From NCBI GenBank assembly GCA_947629995.1, contig CANRFX010000027.1, positions 1-12,863 on the forward strand: a DNA stretch of 12,863 bases, read 5' to 3'. Positions 6,084 to 12,863 of the stretch are shown here, in pieces; positions within the stretch are counted from its first letter, which is position 1, and every line of letters begins with the position of its first letter. The notes under the pieces were generated by a model, which was not told the origin of the DNA, did not search any database, and saw nothing but the letters and a program-made list of their open reading frames with translations. A program made the position numbers and the translations under genes. The DNA is from an uncultured Clostridia bacterium (GTDB lineage: Bacteria; Bacillota; Clostridia; TANB77; CAG-508).

Positions 6084-7509
6084 TTATTGTTTTGTTGGTA
6101 TTCTAATTACTACTTCTGTACCTTGTCCAACAACACTTTTTATATCAATACTACCGCCATTTTTGTCTAATATTTCTTTTGCAATAGAAAGTCCGAAGTC
6201 CTGTTCCTCCCATTTCTCTAGTACGTGCTTTGTCTACTCTATAAAATCTTTCAAAAATTCTATTTAAGTCTTCTTCTGGAATTCCAATTCCATTATCAAA
6301 TACTTTAATATAGGCATCATTGTAAACAAATCCTACATAAATTTTAATTTCTCCCCCATCTTTTGTATATTTAATACTGTTTGTTAAAATATTTAGTATT
6401 ACTCTTTCAATATCATATTTGTCAGCATATACTGGTGGTACATCTGCTGTTACAAAGCAATCTACTTTATGATTTTTCTTTTTGATTTCAATTGCTAATT
6501 TATCTTGACATTTTTTTACCAAATCTCCTAAATCAAAGGTTTCTTTTTGTATATTTTTATTTTTATTGTCATATCTAGATAATGTTAATAAATCTGTTAC
6601 TAATTTTGCCATTCTTCTTGCTTCTGTAGCAATTACATTTAAAAATTTTTCTTGTGTTTCTTTATCATATTCTCCTTCTAGCAATGTATCTGCATACCCC
6701 ATAATAGACGTTATTGGAGTTTTTAACTCATGTGATACGTCTGCTACGAATTCTTTTTGCATATTATCTAATTTTACATGTTCTGTAATGTCTTGTATTA
6801 CAGCAATAACCCCATCTGGTCTATCTGCTTCATTTCTAAATGGTGCAAAAAACACATTCATAAACTTGTCTTCGACTTGAATTCTTTGTTCAGTTGAAGT
6901 CCAGTTTTCTAAATAAATTATTTTTTCCATGTTTATATTTAATTGGAATTTTTTGAAAATATCATCAAATGTATTATCTTCTGGTCCAATGCTTAGAAAC
7001 TTCTTAGCAGCCGGATTTATTAGAATAATTTGACCTTTCATATTAAATGCAATAATTCCATCTGTCATATGAAGCAAGATCGTTTCAATTTGATTTTTTT
7101 GAGTTGATACTTCACTTAATTTTTCTTTTAATTCTGTAGTCATAAGTCCTAATACATTTTCTAGGTCTTTTGTTTCATTCTTTTTACTTTTTGAAACTTT
7201 ATTTGTTATTTTATCTTCTCCTGTAATCTTTTCAGCACTTTTTATTAATTTATTAATAGGATAAATAATAAATTGAGATAAAAATACCGCAACTAAAATT
7301 CCAACAAGAGTATATGAAACTCCTGCAATTACTAATACTAAAATTGTCTTTTCTTGCAGGCTTTGTAAGCTTAAGGCTTGTCCTTCTTGCAATTGTAGGT
7401 TTAAATCATGTAGTGAAATAAGAAAAAAAGCTCCTATACCACTAATTATGATTATACCTACTAAAAACAACACTAATATAATTTTGTTAAATTGTATCTT
7501 TTTTAGCAT
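6084..7509 (-). CDS. Sensor histidine kinase (PhoR/WalK type), one +1 frameshift at CGGA in the G2 box
   Basis: A membrane sensor kinase of 474 residues after correction. In order: transmembrane segment 1 (about 9-32), a short external loop of roughly 20 residues, transmembrane segment 2 (about 55-82), HAMP (about 80-130), PAS (about 140-245), HisKA with phospho-acceptor His260 in VSHELKTP, and the ATPase domain with N box Asn377, G1 box DNGIGIP (405-411) and FERFYRVDKART. At GGTGL (434-438) the frame reads CTT CGG ACT and would end 14 residues later. Skipping one C at 6195 restores GGTGLGLSIAKEIL and the last ~35 residues, with the stop at 6084. The start ATG has TAGGGG about nine bases before it, overlapping the murG stop (gap 12 bases). 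No response regulator gene is adjacent. The position suggests cell-envelope sensing, but the partner and signal are unknown. Confidence 0.88.
6192..6195 (-). other. Proposed +1 recoding site CGGA in the histidine kinase (glycine 439)
   Basis: The frame is GGA CTT CGG ACT. Skipping C restores the invariant second half of the G2 box, G-L-G-L-S-I-A-K. The residue made at CGGA is a family-conserved glycine in the ATP-binding pocket. Confidence 0.85.
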
Positions 7510-7521
7510 CTTATATTACCC

Positions 7522-8637
7522 CTATTTTACTAATTTTTTTATCTCTTGATAAATTTTGTTTTCTGCATCTTGTGCAGAAATTTTTAAAGCATTTTCTCCC
7601 ATCTTTTTCATTTTTGATGGATTTAAGATAATTTCTTCTATTGTTTTGTTCAATTTTTCTCCTGTTAACTCATCATTTAATATTATTTTTGCTGCTCCTA
7701 TATCTTCTAAAACTTTTGCATTATGATATTGATGATTATGGCTTACGTTTGGAAGAGGAATCAAAATTGATGGCTTTCCTAAGTTTGCAATTTCAGTTAC
7801 TGTCATTGCACCAGCTCTTCCAATAGAAATATTTACTATATTTAGAACTTCTTCCATATTATAAATATATGGTTCTATTTTCATGTCACTAATATTATTA
7901 ATATTAATTTGATAGTTTTCTAACTTTTCTTTTATTATATCAAATTGTTTTGGACCCGTCGCCCAAATCATTTGATATTTTCTATTTTTCTTATTTTTTA
8001 TTATTTCAATAATCGCTTCATTAATTTTTTGAGCCCCTTGACTTCCTCCTGATACTAAAACAATTGGCTTTAATTCATTTAGTCCTAAGCGTTTTATAAT
8101 TTCGCTTTTTTCTTGCATCCTATATTCTTTTTTCTTTATTTTTACAGGTGTTCCTGTATAAACTATATTTTTTGCTTTTTTTATTTTATTTTTAGTATCT
8201 TCAAAGGATACTAAAATTGTATCTGTTTTTTTAGCAAGCATTTTAACCGCCAATCCAGGAAAACTATTGCTTTCATGAAGTACAGTTGGAATCTTCAACT
8301 TACTTGCTGCTGTAATTACTGCCCCACATATATAACCACCTGTACCAATTACAATATCTGGTTTAAATTCTTTAACTATTTTTTCTGCTTCTTTATATCC
8401 TTTTAAAGTTAAATACATTTTTTTAATTGTATCAAAAGAAATTTTTTTACTTAACCCATAGGCATTTATAGTTCTTAATTCATATCCAGCACGTGGTACT
8501 AAATCGTTTTCCAACCCCCTTGTAGTACCAATAAAGATAATTTTAGAATCTTTTTGTTCATTCTTTATTTTATTTGCAATGGCAATTCCTGGATTAATAT
8601 GACCAGCTGTACCAGCTGCAGCTATAATTACTCTCAT
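7522..8637 (-). CDS. murG: MurG, UDP-GlcNAc:lipid I N-acetylglucosaminyltransferase
   Basis: A 371-residue peripheral membrane GT-B glycosyltransferase that adds GlcNAc to lipid I on the inner membrane face, producing lipid II. The N-terminal Gly-rich loop reads AGTAGHINP (residues 8-16, family GTGGHxxP, with one Ala for Gly). HESN is at 121-124, the interdomain GGSQGAQ at 197-203, and the C-terminal UDP-GlcNAc site GRAGAMTVTE at 273-282. Length is normal. The ATG at 8637 has AGGAGGT seven bases upstream. That Shine-Dalgarno abuts a long hairpin separating murG from ftsW. Cytosolic substrate comes from MraY, and the lipid II product is the substrate of the FtsW-type polymerase encoded just upstream. 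Confidence 0.97.
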   Translation of the reverse strand: MRVIIAAAGTAGHINPGIAIANKIKNEQKDSKIIFIGTTRGLENDLVPRAGYELRTINAYGLSKKISFDTIKKMYLTLKGYKEAEKIVKEFKPDIVIGTGGYICGAVITAASKLKIPTVLHESNSFPGLAVKMLAKKTDTILVSFEDTKNKIKKAKNIVYTGTPVKIKKKEYRMQEKSEIIKRLGLNELKPIVLVSGGSQGAQKINEAIIEIIKNKKNRKYQMIWATGPKQFDIIKEKLENYQININNISDMKIEPYIYNMEEVLNIVNISIGRAGAMTVTEIANLGKPSILIPLPNVSHNHQYHNAKVLEDIGAAKIILNDELTGEKLNKTIEEIILNPSKMKKMGENALKISAQDAENKIYQEIKKLVK

Positions 8638-8649
8638 CTTTTTACCTCC

Positions 8650-8727
8650 TAGGTGTTTTTTGGGACGGGGTCAAAAATCACCCTATTAATTTTGGGTGTT
8701 TTTTGACCCCGTCCCAAAAAACACCTA
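8650..8727. repeat. Near-perfect 33-bp palindrome (REP-like hairpin) between ftsW and murG
   Basis: The arms 8651-8683 and 8694-8726 match as inverted repeats at 32 of 33 positions, plus one more outer pair (8650/8727), around a 10-base loop. The GC-rich core GGGACGGGGTC contrasts with the AT-rich genome. The corrected ftsW stop codon (8725-8727) lies within one arm, and the murG Shine-Dalgarno adjoins the other. It looks like a dispersed REP-type element rather than a dedicated terminator: no T-tract follows. On the mRNA it could cause partial attenuation or protect RNA ends. Confidence 0.85.
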
Positions 8728-9862
8728 AGTTTTCGCTCCTGCTCTGGATATATTGAGTAGTATTCCCATCTCACATAATAGTATAAATAATGCTGTTCCT
8801 CCGATAGCTAAAAAACGGTAATGGCATTCCCGTTGCTGGCATAGAGGAAGTTACAACTGCTACATTTATTATTACTTGAATTGCAACTAATGCTGTTATT
8901 CCCACAGCAAGTAAGCTTCCAAACATATCTGGTGCTTTTATTGCAATAAGTATTCCTCTCCATATAAATATTGCAAATAGTATTAATACTATGACACATC
9001 CAATAAACCCTAACTCTTCTCCTAATATTGAGAAAATAAAGTCATTGTGTGGCTCTGGTATGTATAAGAATTTTTGCTTACTTTCTCCTAGTCCTGCTCC
9101 AAATAGTCCTCCGTGAACCAATCGCATACAAGCTTTGTATAACTTGCCATCCTTCATTTAGCTTATCTTTCCATGGATCTAAAAATGTTACTACTCTTTG
9201 TAAACGATATGGTTCTAAAATAACTAAACCAATAATTCCTGGAATTCCGTATTACAGCACCTGTTACTAGAAAATGCCAAAATTTGCAACCTGCTACTAT
9301 CATCATAATTGAACAAATACCAATGATGACAATTGAACTACTAAAATGTGGTTCTAATAATAAAAGTAAAATGATTGGCGCTAATGCAATCATATGAAAA
9401 ATAAATCCTTTACCATATTTTCCTAAGAAATCTCTATTTTTTGTTAAGATACCTGCATAAAAAATAATCATTAATAGTTTAACAATTTCAGATGGTTGAA
9501 AAGATAAAGTTTCTGTAATATAAATCCATCTTTTTGCACCATTAACTTCTTTTCCTGCTATTAATACAATTAATAATAAAATAAAAGCAATTATCCATGC
9601 ATGTTTAAAGAATTTTTGATAAAATCTATAATCAACTTTAGAAATAAATAGCATAGCTATAATTCCTGCTACAGCAAAAAAACATTGCTTTGAAAAATAA
9701 GAATAACTATCTCCGGCTTTCTGCTAGAGCTGATGGAGAACTCGCTGATAATACCATAACTAAACCGATTGCAAGTAAAAGAAAAATAGTAATAATTAAT
9801 GTAAAATCAATCGGATTATTTAAAAAACGTGAAAAACTTTTTTGTTTTTTATTTCTCGCCAT
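8725..9862 (-). CDS. ftsW: FtsW/SpoVE-type SEDS peptidoglycan polymerase, interrupted by four +1 frameshifts at CGGA
   Basis: A polytopic membrane glycan polymerase that uses lipid II. The raw sequence gives only fragments, but joining across four CGGA sites yields one continuous 377-residue protein of normal SEDS length: MARNKKQKSFSRFL..., SASSPSALAES-G50, then KEVNGAKRWI and FQPSEIVKL, VTGAVI-G205-IPGI, LYAIGS-G250-GLFGAGLGESKQK, YIPEPHNDFIF, MPLPFFSY-G353-GTALF, ending in ISRAGAKT. All four glycines fall at expected positions, and the last three are in strongly conserved motifs. Start: ATG 9862 with AAGGAAG upstream; mraY ends 20 bases before. The stop TAG lies in the palindrome before murG. 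Polymerase function at division (FtsW) or in sporulation (SpoVE) cannot be separated here. No other damage is seen: no internal stop in the corrected frame and no deletion, so decay of a dead gene is unlikely. Confidence 0.9.
8800..8803 (-). other. Proposed +1 recoding site CGGA in ftsW (glycine 353)
   Basis: The frame is AGC TAT CGG AGG. Skipping C gives S-Y-G-G-T-A, the conserved SEDS motif near the C-terminus. Unshifted reading ends at TGA nine codons after CGG. Confidence 0.85.
9110..9113 (-). other. Proposed +1 recoding site CGGA in ftsW (glycine 250)
   Basis: The frame is GGT TCA CGG AGG. Skipping C gives I-G-S-G-G-L-F-G-A-G-L-G, a conserved external-loop motif of the family. Unshifted reading meets TAA ten codons after CGG. 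Confidence 0.85.
9246..9249 (-). other. Proposed +1 recoding site CGGA in ftsW (glycine 205)
   Basis: The frame is GTA ATA CGG AAT TCC. Skipping C gives A-V-I-G-I-P-G-I, as expected. The corrected frame then runs through DPWKDKLNEGWQVIQS to the next site. Confidence 0.85.
9712..9715 (-). other. Proposed +1 recoding site CGGA in ftsW (glycine 50)
   Basis: The frame is GAA AGC CGG AGA TAG. Skipping C gives A-E-S-G-D-S-Y-S-Y-F, leading into the second membrane segment. Unshifted reading ends two codons later. Confidence 0.85.
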
Positions 9863-9882
9863 TTTTTATCTTCCTTTCTTCC

Positions 9883-10863
9883 TTAAATAACCTTTAATCC
9901 TAAAATACATAAAGCTAAAGTAATTAAACTAAATACAATTACTACTTTATTCTCTTTCCAACCAGATAATTCAAAATGATGATGCAAAGGTGCCATTTTG
10001 AAAAATCTTTTTCCTGTTTTTTTGTAATAAACTACTTGCATGATAACAGAAATTGTTTCTAATACTGGAATAAATGCAATTATAACTAACAATAGTGGCA
10101 TTTTTAAATATAAAGCCATTGCTGAAATAACACCACCTAAAAATAATGATCCTGTATCACCCATAAATATTTTTGCTGGATGCAAATTAAACATTAAAAA
10201 TCCTAAAACTACACCAACTACGGCGCTTCCAAATATTATAATTTCTTGCATTCCTGCTATGATTCCAATAATTGTTAAACATGTAATAATAATAGCAGAT
10301 ATGCTAGAAGAAAGACCATCTATTCCATCTGTTAAGTTAATGCTATTTGTTGCTCCTAAAATTACAAAAATTGAAAATGGAATATATACGTATATTGGTA
10401 ATTCTAAATATGTTTTTAGAATAGGAATATAAGTTTCAGTACCTATGTGTAATCCATAAATTAAATAAATTACATAAAAAACAGATATAATCAATAGTCC
10501 AAGCATTTTATAACTTGGTTTTAATCCTTTTGTATTTTTAAAAAACAATTTTGTAGAATCATCTATAAGTCCTATTACACCAAATCCTATTGTTAATATA
10601 AGCATTGGAATTAGTCTGTTTGCTGTTTCGTTTTGTGCTTTACTGCTTAAAAATATATAAATTCCTGTTATCATGATAATTACAGCAATTATCATGATAA
10701 TTCCTCCCATTGTTGGAGTTCCTTGTTTTTTTAAATGCGATTGAGGTCCATCATCTCTTTCTATTTGTCCTACCTTTAGTTTTTTCAATATTGGTATAAT
10801 TATAAAACTTAATATAACAGTTGTTATAAATGCTATAATTAACACACTGATTTCTGTTTTCAT
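9883..10863 (-). CDS. mraY: MraY, phospho-MurNAc-pentapeptide transferase
   Basis: A 326-residue integral membrane enzyme with about ten hydrophobic spans. It transfers phospho-MurNAc-pentapeptide from UDP to undecaprenyl phosphate, making lipid I. Motifs in order: GPQSHLKKQGTPTMGG (39-54), the Asp pair at 101-102 (DDSTK), NLTDGIDG (176-183) with catalytic-site Asp residues, MGDTGS (234-239) and PLHHHFE (292-298). Start ATG 10863 with AAAGG nine bases upstream; 39 bases separate it from murE. There is no in-frame CGG codon and the frame is intact. Confidence 0.97.
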   Translation of the reverse strand: MKTEISVLIIAFITTVILSFIIIPILKKLKVGQIERDDGPQSHLKKQGTPTMGGIIMIIAVIIMITGIYIFLSSKAQNETANRLIPMLILTIGFGVIGLIDDSTKLFFKNTKGLKPSYKMLGLLIISVFYVIYLIYGLHIGTETYIPILKTYLELPIYVYIPFSIFVILGATNSINLTDGIDGLSSSISAIIITCLTIIGIIAGMQEIIIFGSAVVGVVLGFLMFNLHPAKIFMGDTGSLFLGGVISAMALYLKMPLLLVIIAFIPVLETISVIMQVVYYKKTGKRFFKMAPLHHHFELSGWKENKVVIVFSLITLALCILGLKVI

Positions 10864-10902
10864 TATATCAAACCTTTCTTATGCTTTCGTGATATATCTT
10901 TT

Positions 10903-12375
10903 TTATGGCAATTCATCCATAATTTCTTTTATAATTACTCTTTCATCATATGGATACTTTGTACCTTTAATATCTTGATAAGTTTCATGTCCCTTTCCTG
11001 CAATGACAATAATATCTCTTTTTGTAGCCATTTTAATTGCTTCCCTAATTGCATCTGTTCTATTTACAATTACAGTATATTTTCCTTTTGTTTTTTTCAT
11101 TCCTTCTTCAATTTGTTTTGTTATTTCTTCTGGTTCTTCTGTCCTTGGGTTATCTGATGTAATAAATGTATAATCTGCAATTGTTCCTGATATTTCTCCC
11201 ATTATTGGTCTTTTTGTTTTATCTCTATCTCCTCCACAACCAAATACACAAATTAATTTTCCTTTTGTGTATGATTTTACTGCTCTTAGTATTCTTTCTA
11301 AACTTTCTGGTGAATGTGCATAATCTATCATAATTGGTAGTTCTTTTTTGTTATCTACCATTTCTGATCTTCCTGGAACTCTTACTTCTAATAATGCTTC
11401 TTTTACAGTTTCTGCATCTATTCCTAATTTTTGTGCTACACAAATAGCTGCTAAACAATTATATACACTAAATCTTCCTGGTATGTATACTTTTACTCTT
11501 TCATTTCTATCTGTTATTTTTACTTTAAAATCAGCATATGAGTTTGTAATTGTAATGTCTTTTGCTAGCAAGTTTGCAAAATTATCAATTCCATAGGTAG
11601 TTATATTACTTTCTGGAAATAAACTAGGTATTTTTGCAGCATGCAAATCATCTGCATTTACAATTCCTGTTTTGCACATTTCAAACAATTTTAGTTTTGA
11701 ATTAAAATAATCTTCCATATTTGGATGTTCTTTTTCACTTATGTGATCTTGTGAAAAATTAGTAAATAATACTATGTCAAAATTACATCCATCAACTCTG
11801 TGTAGTTTTAAGCTTTGTGAAGATACTTCCATAATAACAACTTCTACACCTGCTTCTACCATTTTTGCAAATTGTCTTTGTAACTCTAAGCTTTCAGGTG
11901 TTGTCATACTGCTGTCTTTTAATTTTTCTTCTCCTATATAAGTTGCAATTGTTCCAATTAATCCTACTTTTTTTCCTGCTTTTTCTAAAATTTTCTTTAT
12001 CATAAAAGTTGTTGTTGTTTTTCCTTTTGTCCCTGTTACTCCAATTAATTTAAATTTTCTTGATGGATTTCCATAAAAATTTGAAGAACAAATGGCCATT
12101 GCTACTCTTGTATCTTTTGCCATAATAATTGTAATATTATCTGGTATATTAAGTGCTTTTAAGTCACATCCTTCTTCTACCATAACAGCTGTTGCACCAT
12201 TTTCAATTGCTTTTCCTATAAATTGATGCCCATCTATTTTAAAACCTTTGATTGCTATAAATAAATAATCTTTTTTTACCTCTTCAGAGTTGTTTTCAAT
12301 TTCTTTTATTTCTATTTCTAAATCGCCTTTTACTTTTAGTCCTTCCAACCCTACTAGCATCTCTTTTAATCTCAT
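10903..12375 (-). CDS. murE: MurE, UDP-MurNAc-tripeptide synthetase (meso-diaminopimelate adding)
   Basis: A 490-residue cytoplasmic ATP-dependent ligase that adds the third residue of the peptidoglycan stem. The P-loop is GTKGKTTTT (115-123), followed by TTPE (158-161) and SSQSLKLHR. The substrate-selecting loop is DNPR (408-411), the known signature for meso-DAP rather than L-lysine; this implies a DAP-type wall as in Clostridia. The frame is open to a TTG at 12393, but ATG 12375 is preferred because AAGGGA (12385-12390) lies nine bases before it and MRLKEML resembles the family start. It is the first gene of the cluster, with its own promoter after the pyrI terminator. The usual following genes murF and murD are absent here. 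Confidence 0.97.
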   Translation of the reverse strand: MRLKEMLVGLEGLKVKGDLEIEIKEIENNSEEVKKDYLFIAIKGFKIDGHQFIGKAIENGATAVMVEEGCDLKALNIPDNITIIMAKDTRVAMAICSSNFYGNPSRKFKLIGVTGTKGKTTTTFMIKKILEKAGKKVGLIGTIATYIGEEKLKDSSMTTPESLELQRQFAKMVEAGVEVVIMEVSSQSLKLHRVDGCNFDIVLFTNFSQDHISEKEHPNMEDYFNSKLKLFEMCKTGIVNADDLHAAKIPSLFPESNITTYGIDNFANLLAKDITITNSYADFKVKITDRNERVKVYIPGRFSVYNCLAAICVAQKLGIDAETVKEALLEVRVPGRSEMVDNKKELPIMIDYAHSPESLERILRAVKSYTKGKLICVFGCGGDRDKTKRPIMGEISGTIADYTFITSDNPRTEEPEEITKQIEEGMKKTKGKYTVIVNRTDAIREAIKMATKRDIIVIAGKGHETYQDIKGTKYPYDERVIIKEIMDELP

Positions 12376-12423
12376 TTTTATCCATCCCTTCAATTTAATA
12401 AATATGTAACTAATATTTTCTAC

Positions 12424-12452
12424 ATTATATAACTAAATTAATATTTTGTATA
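12424..12452 (-). promoter_or_regulatory. Probable promoter of the murE-mraY-ftsW-murG-kinase cluster
   Basis: On the - strand: TATACA (12447-12452), a 17-base spacer and TATAAT (12424-12429). The -35 matches consensus at four of six positions. It lies directly downstream of the pyrI terminator and about 50 bases before the murE ATG. Confidence 0.7.
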
Positions 12453-12461
12453 GATTTTTTC

Positions 12462-12496
12462 AAAAAAAACTCCTAATATATATTATTAGAAGTTTT
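12462..12496 (-). terminator. Rho-independent terminator of pyrI
   Basis: A 13-bp stem (12484-12496 with 12466-12478) with a five-base loop, followed on the - strand by a run of T. One position is a G-U wobble in the - strand RNA but would be a C-A mismatch on the + strand, which fits - strand use. It starts 13 bases after the pyrI stop. Confidence 0.88.
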
Positions 12497-12509
12497 ATTT
12501 TTTATTCAA

Positions 12510-12863
12510 TTATTTTAGGCTCATTTCACAATATTTACAACGGTAAACTTGTTTTTCTTTATCTGTTAAAATAAATACTTGGTCTAAATCTTTTTCAATA
12601 GAGGTAATACATCTTGGATTTTGACATTTTGCAACATTTACTATTTTTTCTGGTAATTCTATCTTATATTTTTTTATTAATTTATCATTTTTTACTACAT
12701 TTATTGTTGCATTTGGTTCAATAAATCCAATTTTATCTATATCAATATCTATGTCTTTATCAATTTTAATAATATCTTTTTTTCCCATTTTCTTACTTTT
12801 TGCATTTGTTATAATTGCAACAGAACAGTCTAAGCTTTTTAAGTTTAATGCTTCATATATTTC
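12510..12863 (-). CDS. pyrI: Aspartate carbamoyltransferase regulatory subunit (PyrI), N-terminus outside window
   Basis: The frame is open to the window edge and covers 117 residues. The ATG at 12788 is internal, because the preceding in-frame codons read EIYEALNLKSLDCSVAIITN, the PyrI allosteric domain. The C-terminal zinc domain has the expected four cysteines: CQNPRC and CKYC. PyrI holds the catalytic PyrB subunits in a regulated complex and senses nucleotides. About 25-30 residues are missing. The catalytic pyrB would be expected just upstream, outside the window. It ends at a clear terminator, so it is the last gene of its operon. Confidence 0.95.
   Translation of the reverse strand, partial: EIYEALNLKSLDCSVAIITNAKSKKMGKKDIIKIDKDIDIDIDKIGFIEPNATINVVKNDKLIKKYKIELPEKIVNVAKCQNPRCITSIEKDLDQVFILTDKEKQVYRCKYCEMSLK

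Noticed and set aside
8808..8999. Small - strand reading frame rich in Cys and Asn
   Set aside because: It is a shifted reading of ftsW with low-complexity composition and no family features.
5152..9715. Homopolymer slippage as the cause of the extra C
   Set aside because: Only two sites (GACC, AGCC) would lengthen a C run, and only from one to two; the other four place a lone C between T or A and GG. Long A and T runs in the window, where such errors are expected, show no frameshifts.
8725..9862. ftsW as a pseudogene
   Set aside because: All four lesions are identical CGGA events, the corrected frame is otherwise perfect over 377 codons, and two other genes show the same single lesion type. 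Random decay would give mixed indels and stops.
10975..11596. + strand reading frames opposite murE
   Set aside because: They are Ser/Phe-rich antisense shadows of a clearly recognised gene and lack ribosome binding sites.
12376..12393. Longer MurE from TTG 12393
   Set aside because: The Shine-Dalgarno AAGGGA lies within these codons and is properly spaced for ATG 12375.
12394..12461. Riboswitch or T-box leader before murE
   Set aside because: The region is short, very AT-rich and accounted for by a promoter and a brief leader; no conserved RNA motif is seen.

Overview
The window comes from a low-GC, AT-rich Gram-positive anaerobe, most likely a member of the Clostridia (Bacillota). Evidence: a pyruvate:ferredoxin oxidoreductase, a clostridial 2[4Fe-4S] ferredoxin, RicT of the RNase Y accessory complex, MurE with the meso-diaminopimelate motif DNPR, A/T-rich codon use and strong AGGAGG-type ribosome binding sites. 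No RNA genes, CRISPR arrays or transposase genes are visible.

Layout. On the + strand, positions 1-1356 hold the end of porA and all of porB, closed by a two-way terminator. Everything else is on the - strand. Reading in the direction of transcription from the right edge: a 5'-truncated pyrI with its own terminator; a promoter at 12424-12452; a cell-wall cluster murE - mraY - ftsW - murG - sensor histidine kinase; a good promoter at 6041-6069 and lep - holB - ricT - ferredoxin (the last three closely packed or overlapping); a 150-base inverted-repeat element; then a promoter and a flippase-like membrane protein followed by thiamine diphosphokinase, converging on porB. The cell-wall genes act together: MurE adds meso-DAP to UDP-MurNAc-dipeptide, MraY makes lipid I, MurG makes lipid II, and FtsW polymerises glycan. 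Lep, RicT and HolB are housekeeping functions.

The most striking observation: three genes (holB, the histidine kinase and ftsW) are broken by six +1 frameshifts, four of them in ftsW. All six are the same event. In each, the upstream frame reaches an in-frame CGG codon followed by A, and the family sequence resumes exactly if C is skipped and GGA (Gly) is read, or if CGGA is read as one four-base codon. I scanned every real gene in the window (about 4,050 codons) for in-frame CGG and found none apart from these six. CGT and CGA are used as ordinary arginine codons. ftsW and holB are normally essential. Joined across the CGGA sites they give full-length proteins (377 and 281 residues) with intact motifs, and the kinase regains its G2 box. 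The simplest readings are a genome in which CGG is unassigned and CGGA is efficiently decoded with a +1 shift (perhaps as glycine by a four-base-anticodon tRNA), or, less likely, a peculiar systematic sequencing error. This is the candidate undescribed system in the window.

Other points: a near-perfect 33-bp palindrome between ftsW and murG; a larger inverted-repeat element downstream of the ferredoxin gene; an orphan kinase in the cell-wall cluster; a HolB that lacks the usual zinc module; and a ferredoxin gene whose start lies inside ricT.
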